Part shown: positions 47,361 to 55,475 of the stretch, piece after piece
Layout: each line of letters begins with the position of its first letter
Position numbering within the stretch: position 1 is the stretch's first letter
Source: Ideonella sp.
Lineage (GTDB): Bacteria > Pseudomonadota > Gammaproteobacteria > Burkholderiales > Burkholderiaceae_C
Assembly: GCF_016702655.1 (NCBI RefSeq)
Contig: NZ_JADJDO010000006.1
Span: forward strand, 1-64,000
DNA: 64,000 nucleotides
Direction: 5' to 3'
Translations under genes and position numbers: made by a program
The notes under the pieces: model-generated
What the model saw: the letters and a program-made list of their open reading frames with translations, nothing else
Database searches by the model: none
What the model was told of the DNA's origin: nothing

Positions 47361-47608
47361 GGTTCAACCTACAAGCCGCAGTTGAACGCGCCCGAGTGGG
47401 CCGCGATGCGCCGCGCGGGCAAGACGCGACGACGCTGCGGGCTCGTGCCCGCGAGGAGGAGCAACGCAGCCAGCGTGGCGTAGCGCGGCTCAATCGGGTG
47501 CGTAGCGCTGCCACCCCAATGATGATGGCGGCCGTGGGTGCGAATCTCAGCGTTCATGCGGCTTTGCCAGCGAGCGCAAGCGGTCAACTGCGGTTTGTAG
47601 GTTCAATG
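47361..47608. mobile_element. 248-bp element with imperfect terminal inverted repeats (MITE-like)
   Basis: The left end 47361-47388 and the right end 47581-47608 are inverted copies, matching at 23 of 28 positions, with the shared core TCAACTGCGGYTTGTAGGTT. No transposase fits inside. A 72-codon minus-strand frame (47587-47369, including NAEIRTHGRHHHWGGSATHP) is possible but unproved. The element overlaps the last bases of the usp gene and lies directly before the adh start, so it may carry that gene's promoter or block read-through. Confidence 0.65.
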
Positions 47609-48430
47609 CGCCATCAGCACCGGCACCGTCATCTGCTCCAGCAGCGAGCGCGTTGCACCGCCGAGCACGCGCTCGGTCAGGCGCGCGCGGCCGTAGCTGC
47701 CCATCACGATCAGGTCGGCGCCGAGATCGGCGGCGCGCGACAGCAGCAGGTCGCCGAAGTCGATGTTCGACACCTCGTGCGCGGCCTCGCACTGCACCGA
47801 GTGCCGCGCCAGCCAGGACTGCAGCGCCGCCAGCGAGGGCTCGGGCTCCTGCGCGCCGCGCTGCGTGAGCACGATGACCCTGTTCGCGCGCTGCAGGATC
47901 GGCAGCGCATCGGCGAGCGCACGCGCCGCTTCGCGGCTGTTGTTCCACGCGGCGAGCACGGTCGAGCCGAGAGTTTCGAAGCGCCCCGCGTACGGCACGA
48001 TGAGCACCGGCCGCCCGCCGCCGAGCGCGACGCGCTCGGGCAGGTCGCGGTTGACGACGCCGAGCGGCGCGTCGCGGTCGGTCTGGCCGACGATCACGAG
48101 GTCGGCCCCGCGCGCATGCGCGATCACGCTCTCGGCGTGGTCGGCCTCGTCGACGCGGGTCTCGAACGAGCTCAGCCCCGCCGCACGAGCGCGGGCGTCG
48201 AACTCCTCGCAGGCCTTGTCGGCGCGCGTGCGCAGGTAGTGCCCGGACGCGATCGCATAGCCGGGCTCGAACAGCGTCGAGGCGACGTCGACCGGAATCT
48301 GCACCTGCCCCGTCGGCGCGAGGCCGATCAGGTGGCTGCCATGCTCGCGCGCGAGGCGCAACGCGATGCCGGTGCGCACGGCGCAGGCGGGTTCGTTGTC
48401 GAGATGGACGAGGGTGGTGTGATACGCCAT
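47603..48430 (-). CDS. Universal stress protein with two Usp domains
   Basis: 275 residues made of two tandem Usp folds. The first begins MAYHTTLVHLDNEPACAVRT and ends near GGRPVLIVPYAG. The second begins STVLAAWNNSREAARALADA and carries the ATP-binding pattern GSYGRARLTERVLGGATRS near residue 240, so at least the second half should bind ATP. Tandem Usps are typical of hypoxia and stationary-phase responses. The stop codon falls within the inverted repeat of the 248-bp element. Confidence 0.93.
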   Translation of the reverse strand: MAYHTTLVHLDNEPACAVRTGIALRLAREHGSHLIGLAPTGQVQIPVDVASTLFEPGYAIASGHYLRTRADKACEEFDARARAAGLSSFETRVDEADHAESVIAHARGADLVIVGQTDRDAPLGVVNRDLPERVALGGGRPVLIVPYAGRFETLGSTVLAAWNNSREAARALADALPILQRANRVIVLTQRGAQEPEPSLAALQSWLARHSVQCEAAHEVSNIDFGDLLLSRAADLGADLIVMGSYGRARLTERVLGGATRSLLEQMTVPVLMAH

Positions 48431-48662
48431 GAGCGGCCTCCGATGCGGGTGGAACCAGACAGGCCTGGCCTGCCGACGTGCAATTGTCAGCTTGTCAGCA
48501 TGGAGTGGCAGCGGTGTTGCGTCGCGTCAAGCCGCGCGCAATGCGATGGCGAGGGTGGGGCGCGTTGAGCCGGCGCAACGGCGACCGGGTCCTCCGGGCA
48601 TAGGCTTGTATAGCGAGGAGCGGCCTGCGCTCCCGGTTCATCCCCAGCGAAGGAGGTCTGCG

Positions 48663-48926
48663 ATGACTCGAACTGCCACCCGCATTGCCGCCAAGCATTC
48701 CGAGGCGCCGAAACCGCAACGCCGCAGGAAACCGCCCGCAGCCACCGGCGAGCAACCGAATGTTGTCGACCCGGTGCTCGAGCAGCGCGTGCGCGAGGCG
48801 GCCTATTTCATCTACGAGCGCAGTGGACGCGTCGACGGACGCGAACTCGAGAACTGGCTCGAAGCCGAAGCCTTGCTGCTGCGCGAAGAATCTCAGGCGG
48901 CGCAGCGCGACGAATCGGAGAGCTGA
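48663..48926 (+). CDS. DUF2934 protein
   Basis: 87 residues: a basic Pro/Arg-rich start (KPQRRRKPPAAT), then the DUF2934 helix pair VREAAYFIYERSGRVDGREL and ENWLEAEALLLREE. The function of the family is unknown; its members occur mostly near stress genes. An AAGGAGG site lies eight bases before the ATG. The last 34 bases overlap the end of the convergent Crp/Fnr gene. Confidence 0.85.
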   Translation: MTRTATRIAAKHSEAPKPQRRRKPPAATGEQPNVVDPVLEQRVREAAYFIYERSGRVDGRELENWLEAEALLLREESQAAQRDESES

Positions 48927-49738
48927 GCCGCTCGCAGCGTGGGCCGGCCGCGCGTGGGGGGGGTATCCGTCGTGAGCCCGCGCGTGCTGCGGGCACAGGC
49001 GCGCAGGCGCTCGCTGTCGAGGATTTCGACTTCGCGGTTGCAGACGGCCAGGCAGCCCCACTGCGCGAGTGCGCTGAAGGATCGGCTCACGGTTTCATGC
49101 GCCACGCCGATGTGACTCGCGATGTCGCGCCGGCTCATGCGCAGCAGCATGCGACGCGGCGACTGGCCGTTCTCGGCCATGCGGTCCGACAGGTGCACGA
49201 GGAAGCGCGCCAGGCGCACTTCGGCCGACACGGCAGCCATCAGGTTGGCGATCACGACTCGCTGGGCGAGCTGGCGGCTCAGTTCACGTTGCAACGCGCG
49301 CTCGAAGGCCGGCACGCGCCGGCACAGCTCGGTCAGATCGGCCGGGGCGAGCGCGAACACGGTCGAGTCCTCGAGCGCAACGACCGAAGTCGGATGCACG
49401 CCGCTGAACATTGCGTCGTAGCCGAGCACCTCGCCGCGGCCATTGAATCCGAGCACCTGCTCGTAGCCGTCCTCGGCAACGTGCAGGCACTTGAACGTCC
49501 CGACAGCGACGAAGTGGATCGCCTCGGCGCGCGCGCCCTCGTGGAACAGGTTCTGGCAGGCGCGCACGCGCCGCGTCGCGACCGTGATGCCGCCAGCAAG
49601 CAGCGCCTCGACGGGCGCGGCCACGCCGAGCAGGGCGAGCAGCGCCGCGACGCCCGAGGGCGCAGCGGCTTGCGGACGGAGATACCACGCATCCATCGCC
49701 GGAACGCGCATGGCAATCGCTTCGTTCGTCATCTTCAT
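48893..49738 (-). CDS. Crp/Fnr-family transcriptional regulator
   Basis: 281 residues. A long N-terminus with several Ala/Leu stretches precedes the cyclic-nucleotide-binding-like barrel (NLFHEGARAEAIHFVAVGTF, GRGEVLGYDAMFSG). The dimer helix is followed by the HTH SRRDIASHIGVAHETVSRS. No Fnr-type N-terminal cysteine cluster is visible, so oxygen sensing through 4Fe-4S is unlikely; a haem or other ligand is possible. An inverted repeat 12-32 bases before the ATG could be its own operator. Confidence 0.9.
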   Translation of the reverse strand: MKMTNEAIAMRVPAMDAWYLRPQAAAPSGVAALLALLGVAAPVEALLAGGITVATRRVRACQNLFHEGARAEAIHFVAVGTFKCLHVAEDGYEQVLGFNGRGEVLGYDAMFSGVHPTSVVALEDSTVFALAPADLTELCRRVPAFERALQRELSRQLAQRVVIANLMAAVSAEVRLARFLVHLSDRMAENGQSPRRMLLRMSRRDIASHIGVAHETVSRSFSALAQWGCLAVCNREVEILDSERLRACARSTRGLTTDTPPTRGRPTLRAAQLSDSSRCAA

Positions 49739-49749
49739 CCTCCTCGGAG

Positions 49750-49770
49750 TTGCTTATTCATCTCAAGCAA
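49750..49770. promoter_or_regulatory. TTGCTT-N9-AAGCAA inverted repeat before the Crp/Fnr gene
   Basis: TTGCTT (49750-49755) and AAGCAA (49765-49770) form a symmetric site just upstream of the regulator's start codon. Its size suits a dimeric regulator. Autoregulation is inferred only from position. Confidence 0.35.
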
Positions 49771-49968
49771 AGCTTGCGCGCGTAGCCGCGTGCTGCCAAT
49801 CGGCGCCGTGCGCCGCGCAAGGTCGGGCTTGTCCGGTGTGCGCGGGCCCGATTCCGAACCCGGCTTCGGAAAACTCCTACACGCCGCGGGGTGCACGCCG
49901 GTTGGGGTTAGGATCGCCTACCGCGCGCCGTCCTCACGCCGACGCTGCGACCCGCCTGCACCTTCGAC

Positions 49969-51624
49969 ATGCCGAAGTCGCCCCTGCGCCCCCGCGCCCC
50001 ATCGAGGCGCCCTGCTGCCAGCAAGAGCCCGCCGGGCCGCCCCAAGGGCGAGTACCGGAGTGCGCAGCACGAAGGTGCACCAGTAACCCCGCCGGGCCGC
50101 CCCGAGGGCGAATACCGGAGTGCGCAGCGCGAAGCTGCACCGGTGAGCGCGCCGGCCGAGGGCGGGGTCGGCGACGACACCACGCCCGGCAGCCTGCGCC
50201 ATGCGGCGCACGAAGCGATCCTGACCATCGACGCGGCGCAGCGTGTCGTGATGATCAATCCAGCCGCGCAACGCATGTTCGGCTGCAGCGCGGCCGATGC
50301 GATCGGCAGCGATCTGCTGCGCTTCATCCCGGAGCGGCATCGCGCCGCGCACGCGGGCCATGTACGCGCCTTCGCGGCCTCGGGGGAGGCCGAGCGCACG
50401 ATGGGCGAGCGCCTGCCCGTGACCGGCCTGCGCAGCAACGGCGAGGAGTTTCCGGTCGCGGTGACGATCGTGCGCACCGAGGGCGAGGCAATCTTCGGCA
50501 GCGGGCTGTACTTCACCGCGCTGCTGCGCGACCTGAGCGTCGAGCGCAGCCTGCGCTCGGCGCTCGACACGATGCGCCACCGTTTCGAGACCGTGTTCGA
50601 GTGGTCTCCGAACGCAGTCTGGATCGCCGAGGGCGAGCGCATCGTGTTCGTCAACCGCGCCTGCGAGAAGCTCTTCGGCGCACCCTCGCGCGCGAGCCTG
50701 CTCGGGCGCTCGGTCTCCTCGATGCTGGTCCCGGCGTCGCGCGCCGCGGTCCAGGCCGCGACGACGCAGGCGCTCGAGACCGGCGAGCCGGTGTCGCTGG
50801 TGCACGAGCGCATCGAGCGCCTCGACGGCCAGGCACGCGATGTCGAGATCGCCCTTGCGCCGCTGCCCGACCATGGGCAGACGACGCTGCAGATGGTGAT
50901 CGGCGACGTGACGCAGCTGCGCCGCGAGGCGCGCGAGGCGCAGCAGTCGCAATCCGAGCTGCGCGGCCTGTCGGGGCGCCTCGTCGAGGCACGCGAGGAC
51001 GAGCGGCGCCGCATCGCGCGCGAGTTGCACGACGAGCTCGGCCAGCGCCTGACCGCGCTCAAGCTCGAGATCGCGAGCATCAAGCCGGGCACGCGGGCCA
51101 CCGTTGCGCGCACCGCGGCCATGCTCGAGATGCTCGACGAGACGGTGGCCTCGGTGCGGCGCATCGCGGCCGACCTGCGCCCGCTGATGCTCGACGACCT
51201 TGGCTTCAATGCGGCCGTCGAGTGGCTGGCGCGCGACACGGCGCGGCGCATGGGCATCGAGGTCACGGTCAGCCTCGACGAGGGCGACCCGCAACTCGAC
51301 GAGCGCGCGACGATCGCGCTCTACCGCATGGTGCAGGAGGCGTTGACCAATGTCGTCCGCCATTCGCACGCGACCGAGGTCCACGTGGCCGTGCACGAGC
51401 AGGGCGGCAAGCTCGCGCTCGCGGTGCACGACAACGGCAGCGGGTTTCCCGAGCGCGCGACCCAAAAGGCCGGCTCCTTCGGCCTGATGGGGATGCGCGA
51501 GCGCGTCTTCATGCTCGGCGGCGAGATGGAGATCGACAACCCGCCCGAAGGCGGCGGGCGCATCACGGTGCGCCTGCCGATCGCGGCGCGCGCGCCCGGC
51601 GGCCCGGTGGGGGCGCCGGCATGA
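49969..51624 (+). CDS. PAS-domain sensor histidine kinase (NarX/HisKA_3 type)
   Basis: 551 residues without membrane helices. Residues 21-60 are two in-frame 20-residue repeats (PPGRPKGEYRSAQHEGAPVT and a near copy). PAS 1 runs about 75-190 (ILTIDAAQRVVMINPAAQRM), and PAS 2 about 205-320 (FEWSPNAVWIAEGERIVFVN). The HisKA_3 dimerisation helix has the phospho-His in RRIARELHDELGQRLTAL, and the HATPase has ALTNVVRHSHATEVHV and FGLMGMRERV. Cytosolic, so it senses an internal signal such as redox or oxygen. The response-regulator gene overlaps its stop. Confidence 0.93.
   Translation: MPKSPLRPRAPSRRPAASKSPPGRPKGEYRSAQHEGAPVTPPGRPEGEYRSAQREAAPVSAPAEGGVGDDTTPGSLRHAAHEAILTIDAAQRVVMINPAAQRMFGCSAADAIGSDLLRFIPERHRAAHAGHVRAFAASGEAERTMGERLPVTGLRSNGEEFPVAVTIVRTEGEAIFGSGLYFTALLRDLSVERSLRSALDTMRHRFETVFEWSPNAVWIAEGERIVFVNRACEKLFGAPSRASLLGRSVSSMLVPASRAAVQAATTQALETGEPVSLVHERIERLDGQARDVEIALAPLPDHGQTTLQMVIGDVTQLRREAREAQQSQSELRGLSGRLVEAREDERRRIARELHDELGQRLTALKLEIASIKPGTRATVARTAAMLEMLDETVASVRRIAADLRPLMLDDLGFNAAVEWLARDTARRMGIEVTVSLDEGDPQLDERATIALYRMVQEALTNVVRHSHATEVHVAVHEQGGKLALAVHDNGSGFPERATQKAGSFGLMGMRERVFMLGGEMEIDNPPEGGGRITVRLPIAARAPGGPVGAPA
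50028..50147 (+). repeat. Two tandem 60-bp family-B repeats inside the kinase gene
   Basis: Units 50028-50087 and 50088-50147 both start CCCGCCGGGCCGCCCC and differ at a few bases. The period of exactly 60 keeps the reading frame, giving two 20-residue copies near the N-terminus of the kinase. The same family occurs at 38035-38087 and 60547-60611. Confidence 0.85.
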
Positions 51625-52325
51625 CGAAGGCCGCGCTGCACGCTGCGGCCGGCCTGCGCGTCCTGCTCGTCGATGATCACACCATCGTCCGCGAGGGCCT
51701 GCGCCGCATCCTGGAGGCGGCAGCCGAGGGCTTCGATATCGTCGAGGCGAGCTCGGGCTATCAGGCGCTCGAGTCGCTGCGCCGCGACGCCTTCGGCCTG
51801 GCGATCGTCGACCTGTCGATGCCGGGCATGACCGGGCTCGAGCTGATCCGCCGCATCAAGGCCGAGTACCCGCAGACGGCGGTGCTCGTGCTCTCGATGC
51901 ACGCCGAGGAGCAGTACGCCTTGCGTGCGTTCAAGGCCGGTGCCAACGGCTACCTGACCAAGGACAGTGCGGCCGAGGAGTTGATGCGCGCGGTGCGCAA
52001 GGTGGCCGGCGGCGGTGCGTACGTGACGGCGAGCCTCGCCGAGCGCGTGGTGCAGCAACTCAACGGCGCCGTCGGCGTGCCGCGCCACGCCCACCTCTCG
52101 GACCGCGAACTCGAGGTGCTGCGCCGCCTCGTCGCAGGCCAGCGCATGACCGACATCGCCGAGGCGCTGCACCTGTCGGTCAAGACGATCAGCACCCACA
52201 AGACGCGCATCCAGGACAAGCTGCAACTGCCGAGCACGGCGGCGCTGATCCGCTACGGCCTCGAGCATGGCCTGGCCGGCGACGACAGCGGGGCGTTGGC
52301 GGCCCACGCGCGCGCCGGGGGCTGA
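51621..52325 (+). CDS. NarL/FixJ-family response regulator
   Basis: 234 residues. The receiver domain has VLLVDDHTIVREGLRRIL, the phospho-acceptor Asp in LAIVDLSMPGMTG, and the Lys in GYLTKDSAAEEL. The LuxR HTH has LSDRELEVLRRLVAGQRMTD and IAEALHLSVKTISTHKTRIQ. It is coupled to the kinase gene by ATGA overlap and is certainly its partner. A phosphoribosyltransferase gene lies convergent just behind it. Confidence 0.95.
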   Translation: MTKAALHAAAGLRVLLVDDHTIVREGLRRILEAAAEGFDIVEASSGYQALESLRRDAFGLAIVDLSMPGMTGLELIRRIKAEYPQTAVLVLSMHAEEQYALRAFKAGANGYLTKDSAAEELMRAVRKVAGGGAYVTASLAERVVQQLNGAVGVPRHAHLSDRELEVLRRLVAGQRMTDIAEALHLSVKTISTHKTRIQDKLQLPSTAALIRYGLEHGLAGDDSGALAAHARAGG

Positions 52326-52343
52326 GCCGGCCGTTCTGCCTGT

Positions 52344-53003
52344 TCAGGTCGGCGCCGGCCGGGCGGACGCGAGCGCGGCGATCACTTCATCGTCGCCGAC
52401 CTGGTGAAAGTCTGCGTAGTGCAGTCCGACCGCACGAAACGGTTCGGGCGTGGCCAGGCAGACCAGTTCGTCGACCTCGCCGCGCAGCCGGGCCAGCGTG
52501 TCGGCGGGTGCGACCGGCACCGCGAGCACGAGCCGCGCCGGATGGCGCCTGCGCAATGCCTTCAGCGCCGCGCGCATCGTCGTGCCGGTGGCGATGCCAT
52601 CGTCGACGACGACCGCGGTCGCGCCGGCGAGCGACACCGGCGCGCGGCCCGCGAGATAGCGTTCGCGTCGGCGCGCGATCTCGGCCAGTTCGCGCCGCGC
52701 CTGCGATTCGATGTCGGCGCGCGCGACGCCGTACATCTGCTGCACCTCGTCGTCGACGACGAGCTCGGGCGGATCGCCATCGACGAGCGCCGCGACGGCG
52801 AGCTCGGGCTGCCAGGGCAGGCCGAGTTTGCGCACCAGCACCAGGTCGAGTTCGGCGCCGAGCGCGCGCGCGATCTCGGCGCCGATCGGCACCCCGCCGC
52901 GTGGCAGCGCGAGCACCACGACCGGGGGCGTGAGCCGCATCTGCGCCAAGCGCTGCGCCAAGGCGCGCGCCGCCGTTGCGCGATCGGCAAATGGCAGCTT
53001 CAT
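52344..53003 (-). CDS. Phosphoribosyltransferase-domain protein
   Basis: 219 residues from the ATG at 53003. The PRPP-binding loop is VVVDDGIATGTTMRAALKAL, and the N-terminal part has PPVVVLALPRGGVPIGAEIA and LDLVLVRKLGLPWQPELAVA. This type of PRTase, with the PRGGVP motif, is common in stress-gene clusters and is not a salvage enzyme of known specificity. It is coupled (ATGA) to the alpha/beta hydrolase gene upstream. In mycobacterial Rv0571c, a DosR-regulon protein, PRTase and hydrolase parts are one polypeptide. Confidence 0.9.
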   Translation of the reverse strand: MKLPFADRATAARALAQRLAQMRLTPPVVVLALPRGGVPIGAEIARALGAELDLVLVRKLGLPWQPELAVAALVDGDPPELVVDDEVQQMYGVARADIESQARRELAEIARRRERYLAGRAPVSLAGATAVVVDDGIATGTTMRAALKALRRRHPARLVLAVPVAPADTLARLRGEVDELVCLATPEPFRAVGLHYADFHQVGDDEVIAALASARPAPT

Positions 53004-53644
53004 GGTGCGGCGCCGGGGCTGGCGAGATGGGTCTGGAACCAGGCGCCGGCCAGATGCGCGGCGGCGTCGAGCGTGCCGGGCTCCTCGAACAGGTGGCTCG
53101 CACCGGGAACCACCTCGAGGCGCTTGCAGCATTGCAACATGCGCAGTGCCTCGCGGTTCAGGCGCAGCACGTCGCGATCGTTGCCGCCGACGATCAGCAG
53201 CGTCGGCGCGCTGACGATCGGCAGGCAGTCGCGTGCCAGGTCGGGCCGGCCGCCGCGCGAAACAATGGCTGCGACATGGCTCGGGCGCGCCGCCGCTGCG
53301 CACAGCGCCGCGGCGGAACCGGTGCTGGCGCCGAAGAGCCCGACCCGAAGCCGCGCCGTGACGTCCTGGCTGGCGAGCCAGTCGAGTGCGTCGACCATGC
53401 GCGCGCCGAGCAGGCCGATGTCGAACACATTGCGCCGGTCGGCGGACTCGGCCTCGCTCAGCAGATCGAAGGTCAGCGTGCCCAGGCCATGGCCGTGCAG
53501 GACGCCAGCCACGTAGCGGTTGCGCGGGCTGGCGCGGCTGCTGCCGCTGCCGTGCGCAAAGGCGACGATGCCGCGCGCCGGTGCAGGCAGCGCCAAGTCC
53601 CCCGCAAGCCGGGCCTTGCCGACCTGCACCGCCAACAGCTCCAT
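53000..53644 (-). CDS. Dienelactone-hydrolase-like alpha/beta hydrolase
   Basis: 214 residues from the ATG at 53644 (MELLAVQVGKARLAGDLALP). Features are the oxyanion segment IVAFAHGSGSSRASPRNRYV, the nucleophile elbow VGLFGASTGSAAALCAAA (Ser in GASTGS), the acid in LIVGGNDRDVL and the His in VPGASHLFEEPG. A catalytic triad is therefore complete. Substrate unknown. Its stop overlaps the start of the phosphoribosyltransferase gene, so the two products are made together. Confidence 0.9.
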   Translation of the reverse strand: MELLAVQVGKARLAGDLALPAPARGIVAFAHGSGSSRASPRNRYVAGVLHGHGLGTLTFDLLSEAESADRRNVFDIGLLGARMVDALDWLASQDVTARLRVGLFGASTGSAAALCAAAARPSHVAAIVSRGGRPDLARDCLPIVSAPTLLIVGGNDRDVLRLNREALRMLQCCKRLEVVPGASHLFEEPGTLDAAAHLAGAWFQTHLASPGAAP

Positions 53645-53725
53645 CGTAGCCACGCCGAAATCATGGCGCGCGTCGCGCGGCGGCAATTGAGTTTGCGCAA
53701 GCCACCCGCGATACGGCGCGCCAAT

Positions 53726-53959
53726 TCAACCGTTCACGCGGCGCGCAAACGCGTACAGCACGGCAGCGCTCAGCAGCAGGGCGACGAGGACGATCAGCAA
53801 CACACGATTCAGGCGCGCCTTGCGCTTGCGCCGGGTGCGGTCGAGGGCGAATGTGCTGTGGAAGCCGCTGGCGCGCGTGGTCGAGAAACTCGTCTCACTG
53901 AACTCGCTCTCCCGTTCGTCGCGGGAATCTCCATCCCACTTGTACTTGTCGGGCTTCAT
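53726..53959 (-). CDS. Small single-pass membrane protein
   Basis: 77 residues from the ATG at 53959. A charged cytoplasmic part (MKPDKYKWDGDSRDERESEF) is followed by SFSTTRASGFHSTFALDRTR, a basic stretch RRKRKARLN, and one membrane helix VLLIVLVALLLSAAVLYAFA near the C-terminus. No family recognised. It lies 81 bases before the hydrolase gene on the same strand. Confidence 0.6.
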   Translation of the reverse strand: MKPDKYKWDGDSRDERESEFSETSFSTTRASGFHSTFALDRTRRKRKARLNRVLLIVLVALLLSAAVLYAFARRVNG

Positions 53960-54123
53960 GGCCGCGATTTTGCGGCAGATTCGAACTGCCCAGGCTCCCG
54001 CGAACCGGGGGCCGTGCCGTGCACGCTTCACAGTTCTTTGCATTCGGGCAATGGCGGCGCCAAGGCGGGCGGCGACAGTACTGCCAGGGTGCCGTGGGGT
54101 GCCGCTTCCGCAAGGAGATGACG

Positions 54124-54651
54124 ATGAGTTTCGCAATTCGCAACAGCCGCAGGGGTGTCGCCTACGTGGTGACGACGATCGCACTGGCCGTGGCCGGAGC
54201 CGCCGCAGTCGTGCCGCTGGCCGCGCAGGCCATGCCCGGGGGCCACGGCGGGCCGGGCATGATGGGCGGGTACGAGGGGCACGGCATGGGCCGGATGCTC
54301 GAGCGCATGCTCGACAAGGTCGGCGCGACCGACGCGCAGCGCGCGCAGATCAAGCAGATCACGCAGCTTGCCCAAGCCGACATGAAGGCTCAGGCGGAAT
54401 CCGGCCGCGCACTGCGCGACAAGGGCCTTGCGCTGATGGCCGCGCCGACGCTCGACGCGGCGGCCGCCGAGGCGCTGCGCCAGGAGATGCTCGCCCGCCA
54501 CGACCAGAAGAGCCGGCGCATGCTGCAGACGATGCTCGACATCGGCAACGTGCTCACGCCCGAGCAGCGCACCATACTTGCCGAGCAGATGCGGCAGCGT
54601 CAGGGCATGATGCAGCACCGGATGGGCCCGAAGGGGGATCCACGGAGCTGA
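54124..54651 (+). CDS. Spy/CpxP-like periplasmic protein
   Basis: 175 residues. A signal peptide (RRGVAYVVTTIALAVAGAAA, cleavage near AQAM) is followed by a Gly/Met/His-rich stretch (MPGGHGGPGMMGGYEGHGMG) and LTXQ-type helices (VGATDAQRAQIKQITQLAQA and VLTPEQRTILAEQM). Such proteins are periplasmic chaperones or metal-linked stress proteins. The ATG at 54124 is preferred because AAGGAG lies six bases before it; an ATG at 54118 touches the AAGGAG. It heads an operon with an OmpR-type regulator and kinase, as in Cpx-like systems. Confidence 0.88.
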   Translation: MSFAIRNSRRGVAYVVTTIALAVAGAAAVVPLAAQAMPGGHGGPGMMGGYEGHGMGRMLERMLDKVGATDAQRAQIKQITQLAQADMKAQAESGRALRDKGLALMAAPTLDAAAAEALRQEMLARHDQKSRRMLQTMLDIGNVLTPEQRTILAEQMRQRQGMMQHRMGPKGDPRS

Positions 54652-54664
54652 CCTGACCGTAACC

Positions 54665-55396
54665 ATGACCGCGCATGCCCGCCTGCTGCTGATCGACGAC
54701 GATGCGCGCCTGACGGCGATGCTCGGCGACTATCTGCGTGCGGCGGGCTTCGCGGTCGAAACCGCGGCCACGCTCGCCACCGGCCGGGCGCGGCTTGCGT
54801 CGGGGGCCGGTCCGGGCTTCGATGCCCTGGTGCTCGACCTGATGCTGCCCGACGGCGACGGACTCGACCTGTGCCGTGAACTGCGTGCCCAGGCCGCGAC
54901 GCGCAGCCTGCCGCTGCTGATGCTGACCGCGCGCGGCGAGCCCACCGACCGCATCGTCGGGCTCGAGCTCGGCGCCGACGACTACCTCGGCAAGCCCTTC
55001 GAGCCGCGCGAGTTGCTCGCGCGCCTGAAGGCGCTGCTGCGCCGCGCGCAGCCGGCGGCGGCCGACGAGGGTGCCGAGGTGCTGCGCTTCGGGCGCCTGG
55101 AGATCGACCTCGGCGCGCGTGCCGTGCGCATCGACGGCCAGGCGCGTGAGGTCACCGGCCACCAGTTCGAGCTGCTCGTCGTGCTGGCACGCAGCGCCGG
55201 GCGCGTGCTGTCGCGCGACCAGATCATGGACGCGCTGAAAGGGAGCGCGCTCGAGGCCTTCGACCGCTCGATCGACGTCCATGTCTCGCGCCTGCGCGCG
55301 GCCATCGAGGACGACCCCAAGGCGCCGCGGCGCCTGCTGACGGTGCGCGGCGCGGGCTATGTGTTCGCGAAGAAGCAGGACGCCGACGCAGCCTGA
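54665..55396 (+). CDS. OmpR-family response regulator (CpxR-like)
   Basis: 243 residues. The receiver has LLLIDDDARLTAMLGDYLRA, the acceptor Asp in ALVLDLMLPDGDGLDLC, and the Lys in GADDYLGKPFEPREL. The winged-helix output domain has FELLVVLARSAGRVLSRDQI, FDRSIDVHVSRLRAAIEDD and RRLLTVRGAGYVFAK. It starts 13 bases after the Spy-like gene. The cognate kinase gene follows, separated by a family-A repeat. Confidence 0.95.
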   Translation: MTAHARLLLIDDDARLTAMLGDYLRAAGFAVETAATLATGRARLASGAGPGFDALVLDLMLPDGDGLDLCRELRAQAATRSLPLLMLTARGEPTDRIVGLELGADDYLGKPFEPRELLARLKALLRRAQPAAADEGAEVLRFGRLEIDLGARAVRIDGQAREVTGHQFELLVVLARSAGRVLSRDQIMDALKGSALEAFDRSIDVHVSRLRAAIEDDPKAPRRLLTVRGAGYVFAKKQDADAA

Positions 55397-55475
55397 TGAC
55401 AACCCCCAAGCTCACGTCGTTCGCGGCCCCCCAAGGGGGCGCTCAGTCGGCTTGGGAGCGGCCCGGCGCCGACTG
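55397..55475 (+). repeat. GC-rich dispersed intergenic repeat, family A copy
   Basis: It fills the gap between the regulator stop and the kinase ATG. It reads CCCCCAAGCTCACGTCGTTC, then the hairpin GCCCCCCAAGGGGGC (55426-55440), GCTCAGTCGGCTTGGGAG and CGGCCCGGCGC. It is a close relative of 59615-59691. Confidence 0.7.

Noticed and set aside
47369..47587. 72-codon frame inside the 248-bp element as a confirmed gene
   Set aside because: It has no recognisable domain and its ends coincide with the inverted repeats. It is kept only as a possibility within the element entry.
50028..50147. Short CRISPR-like array
   Set aside because: Only two adjacent 60-bp units without spacers and inside an open reading frame; this is a tandem duplication of a dispersed repeat.
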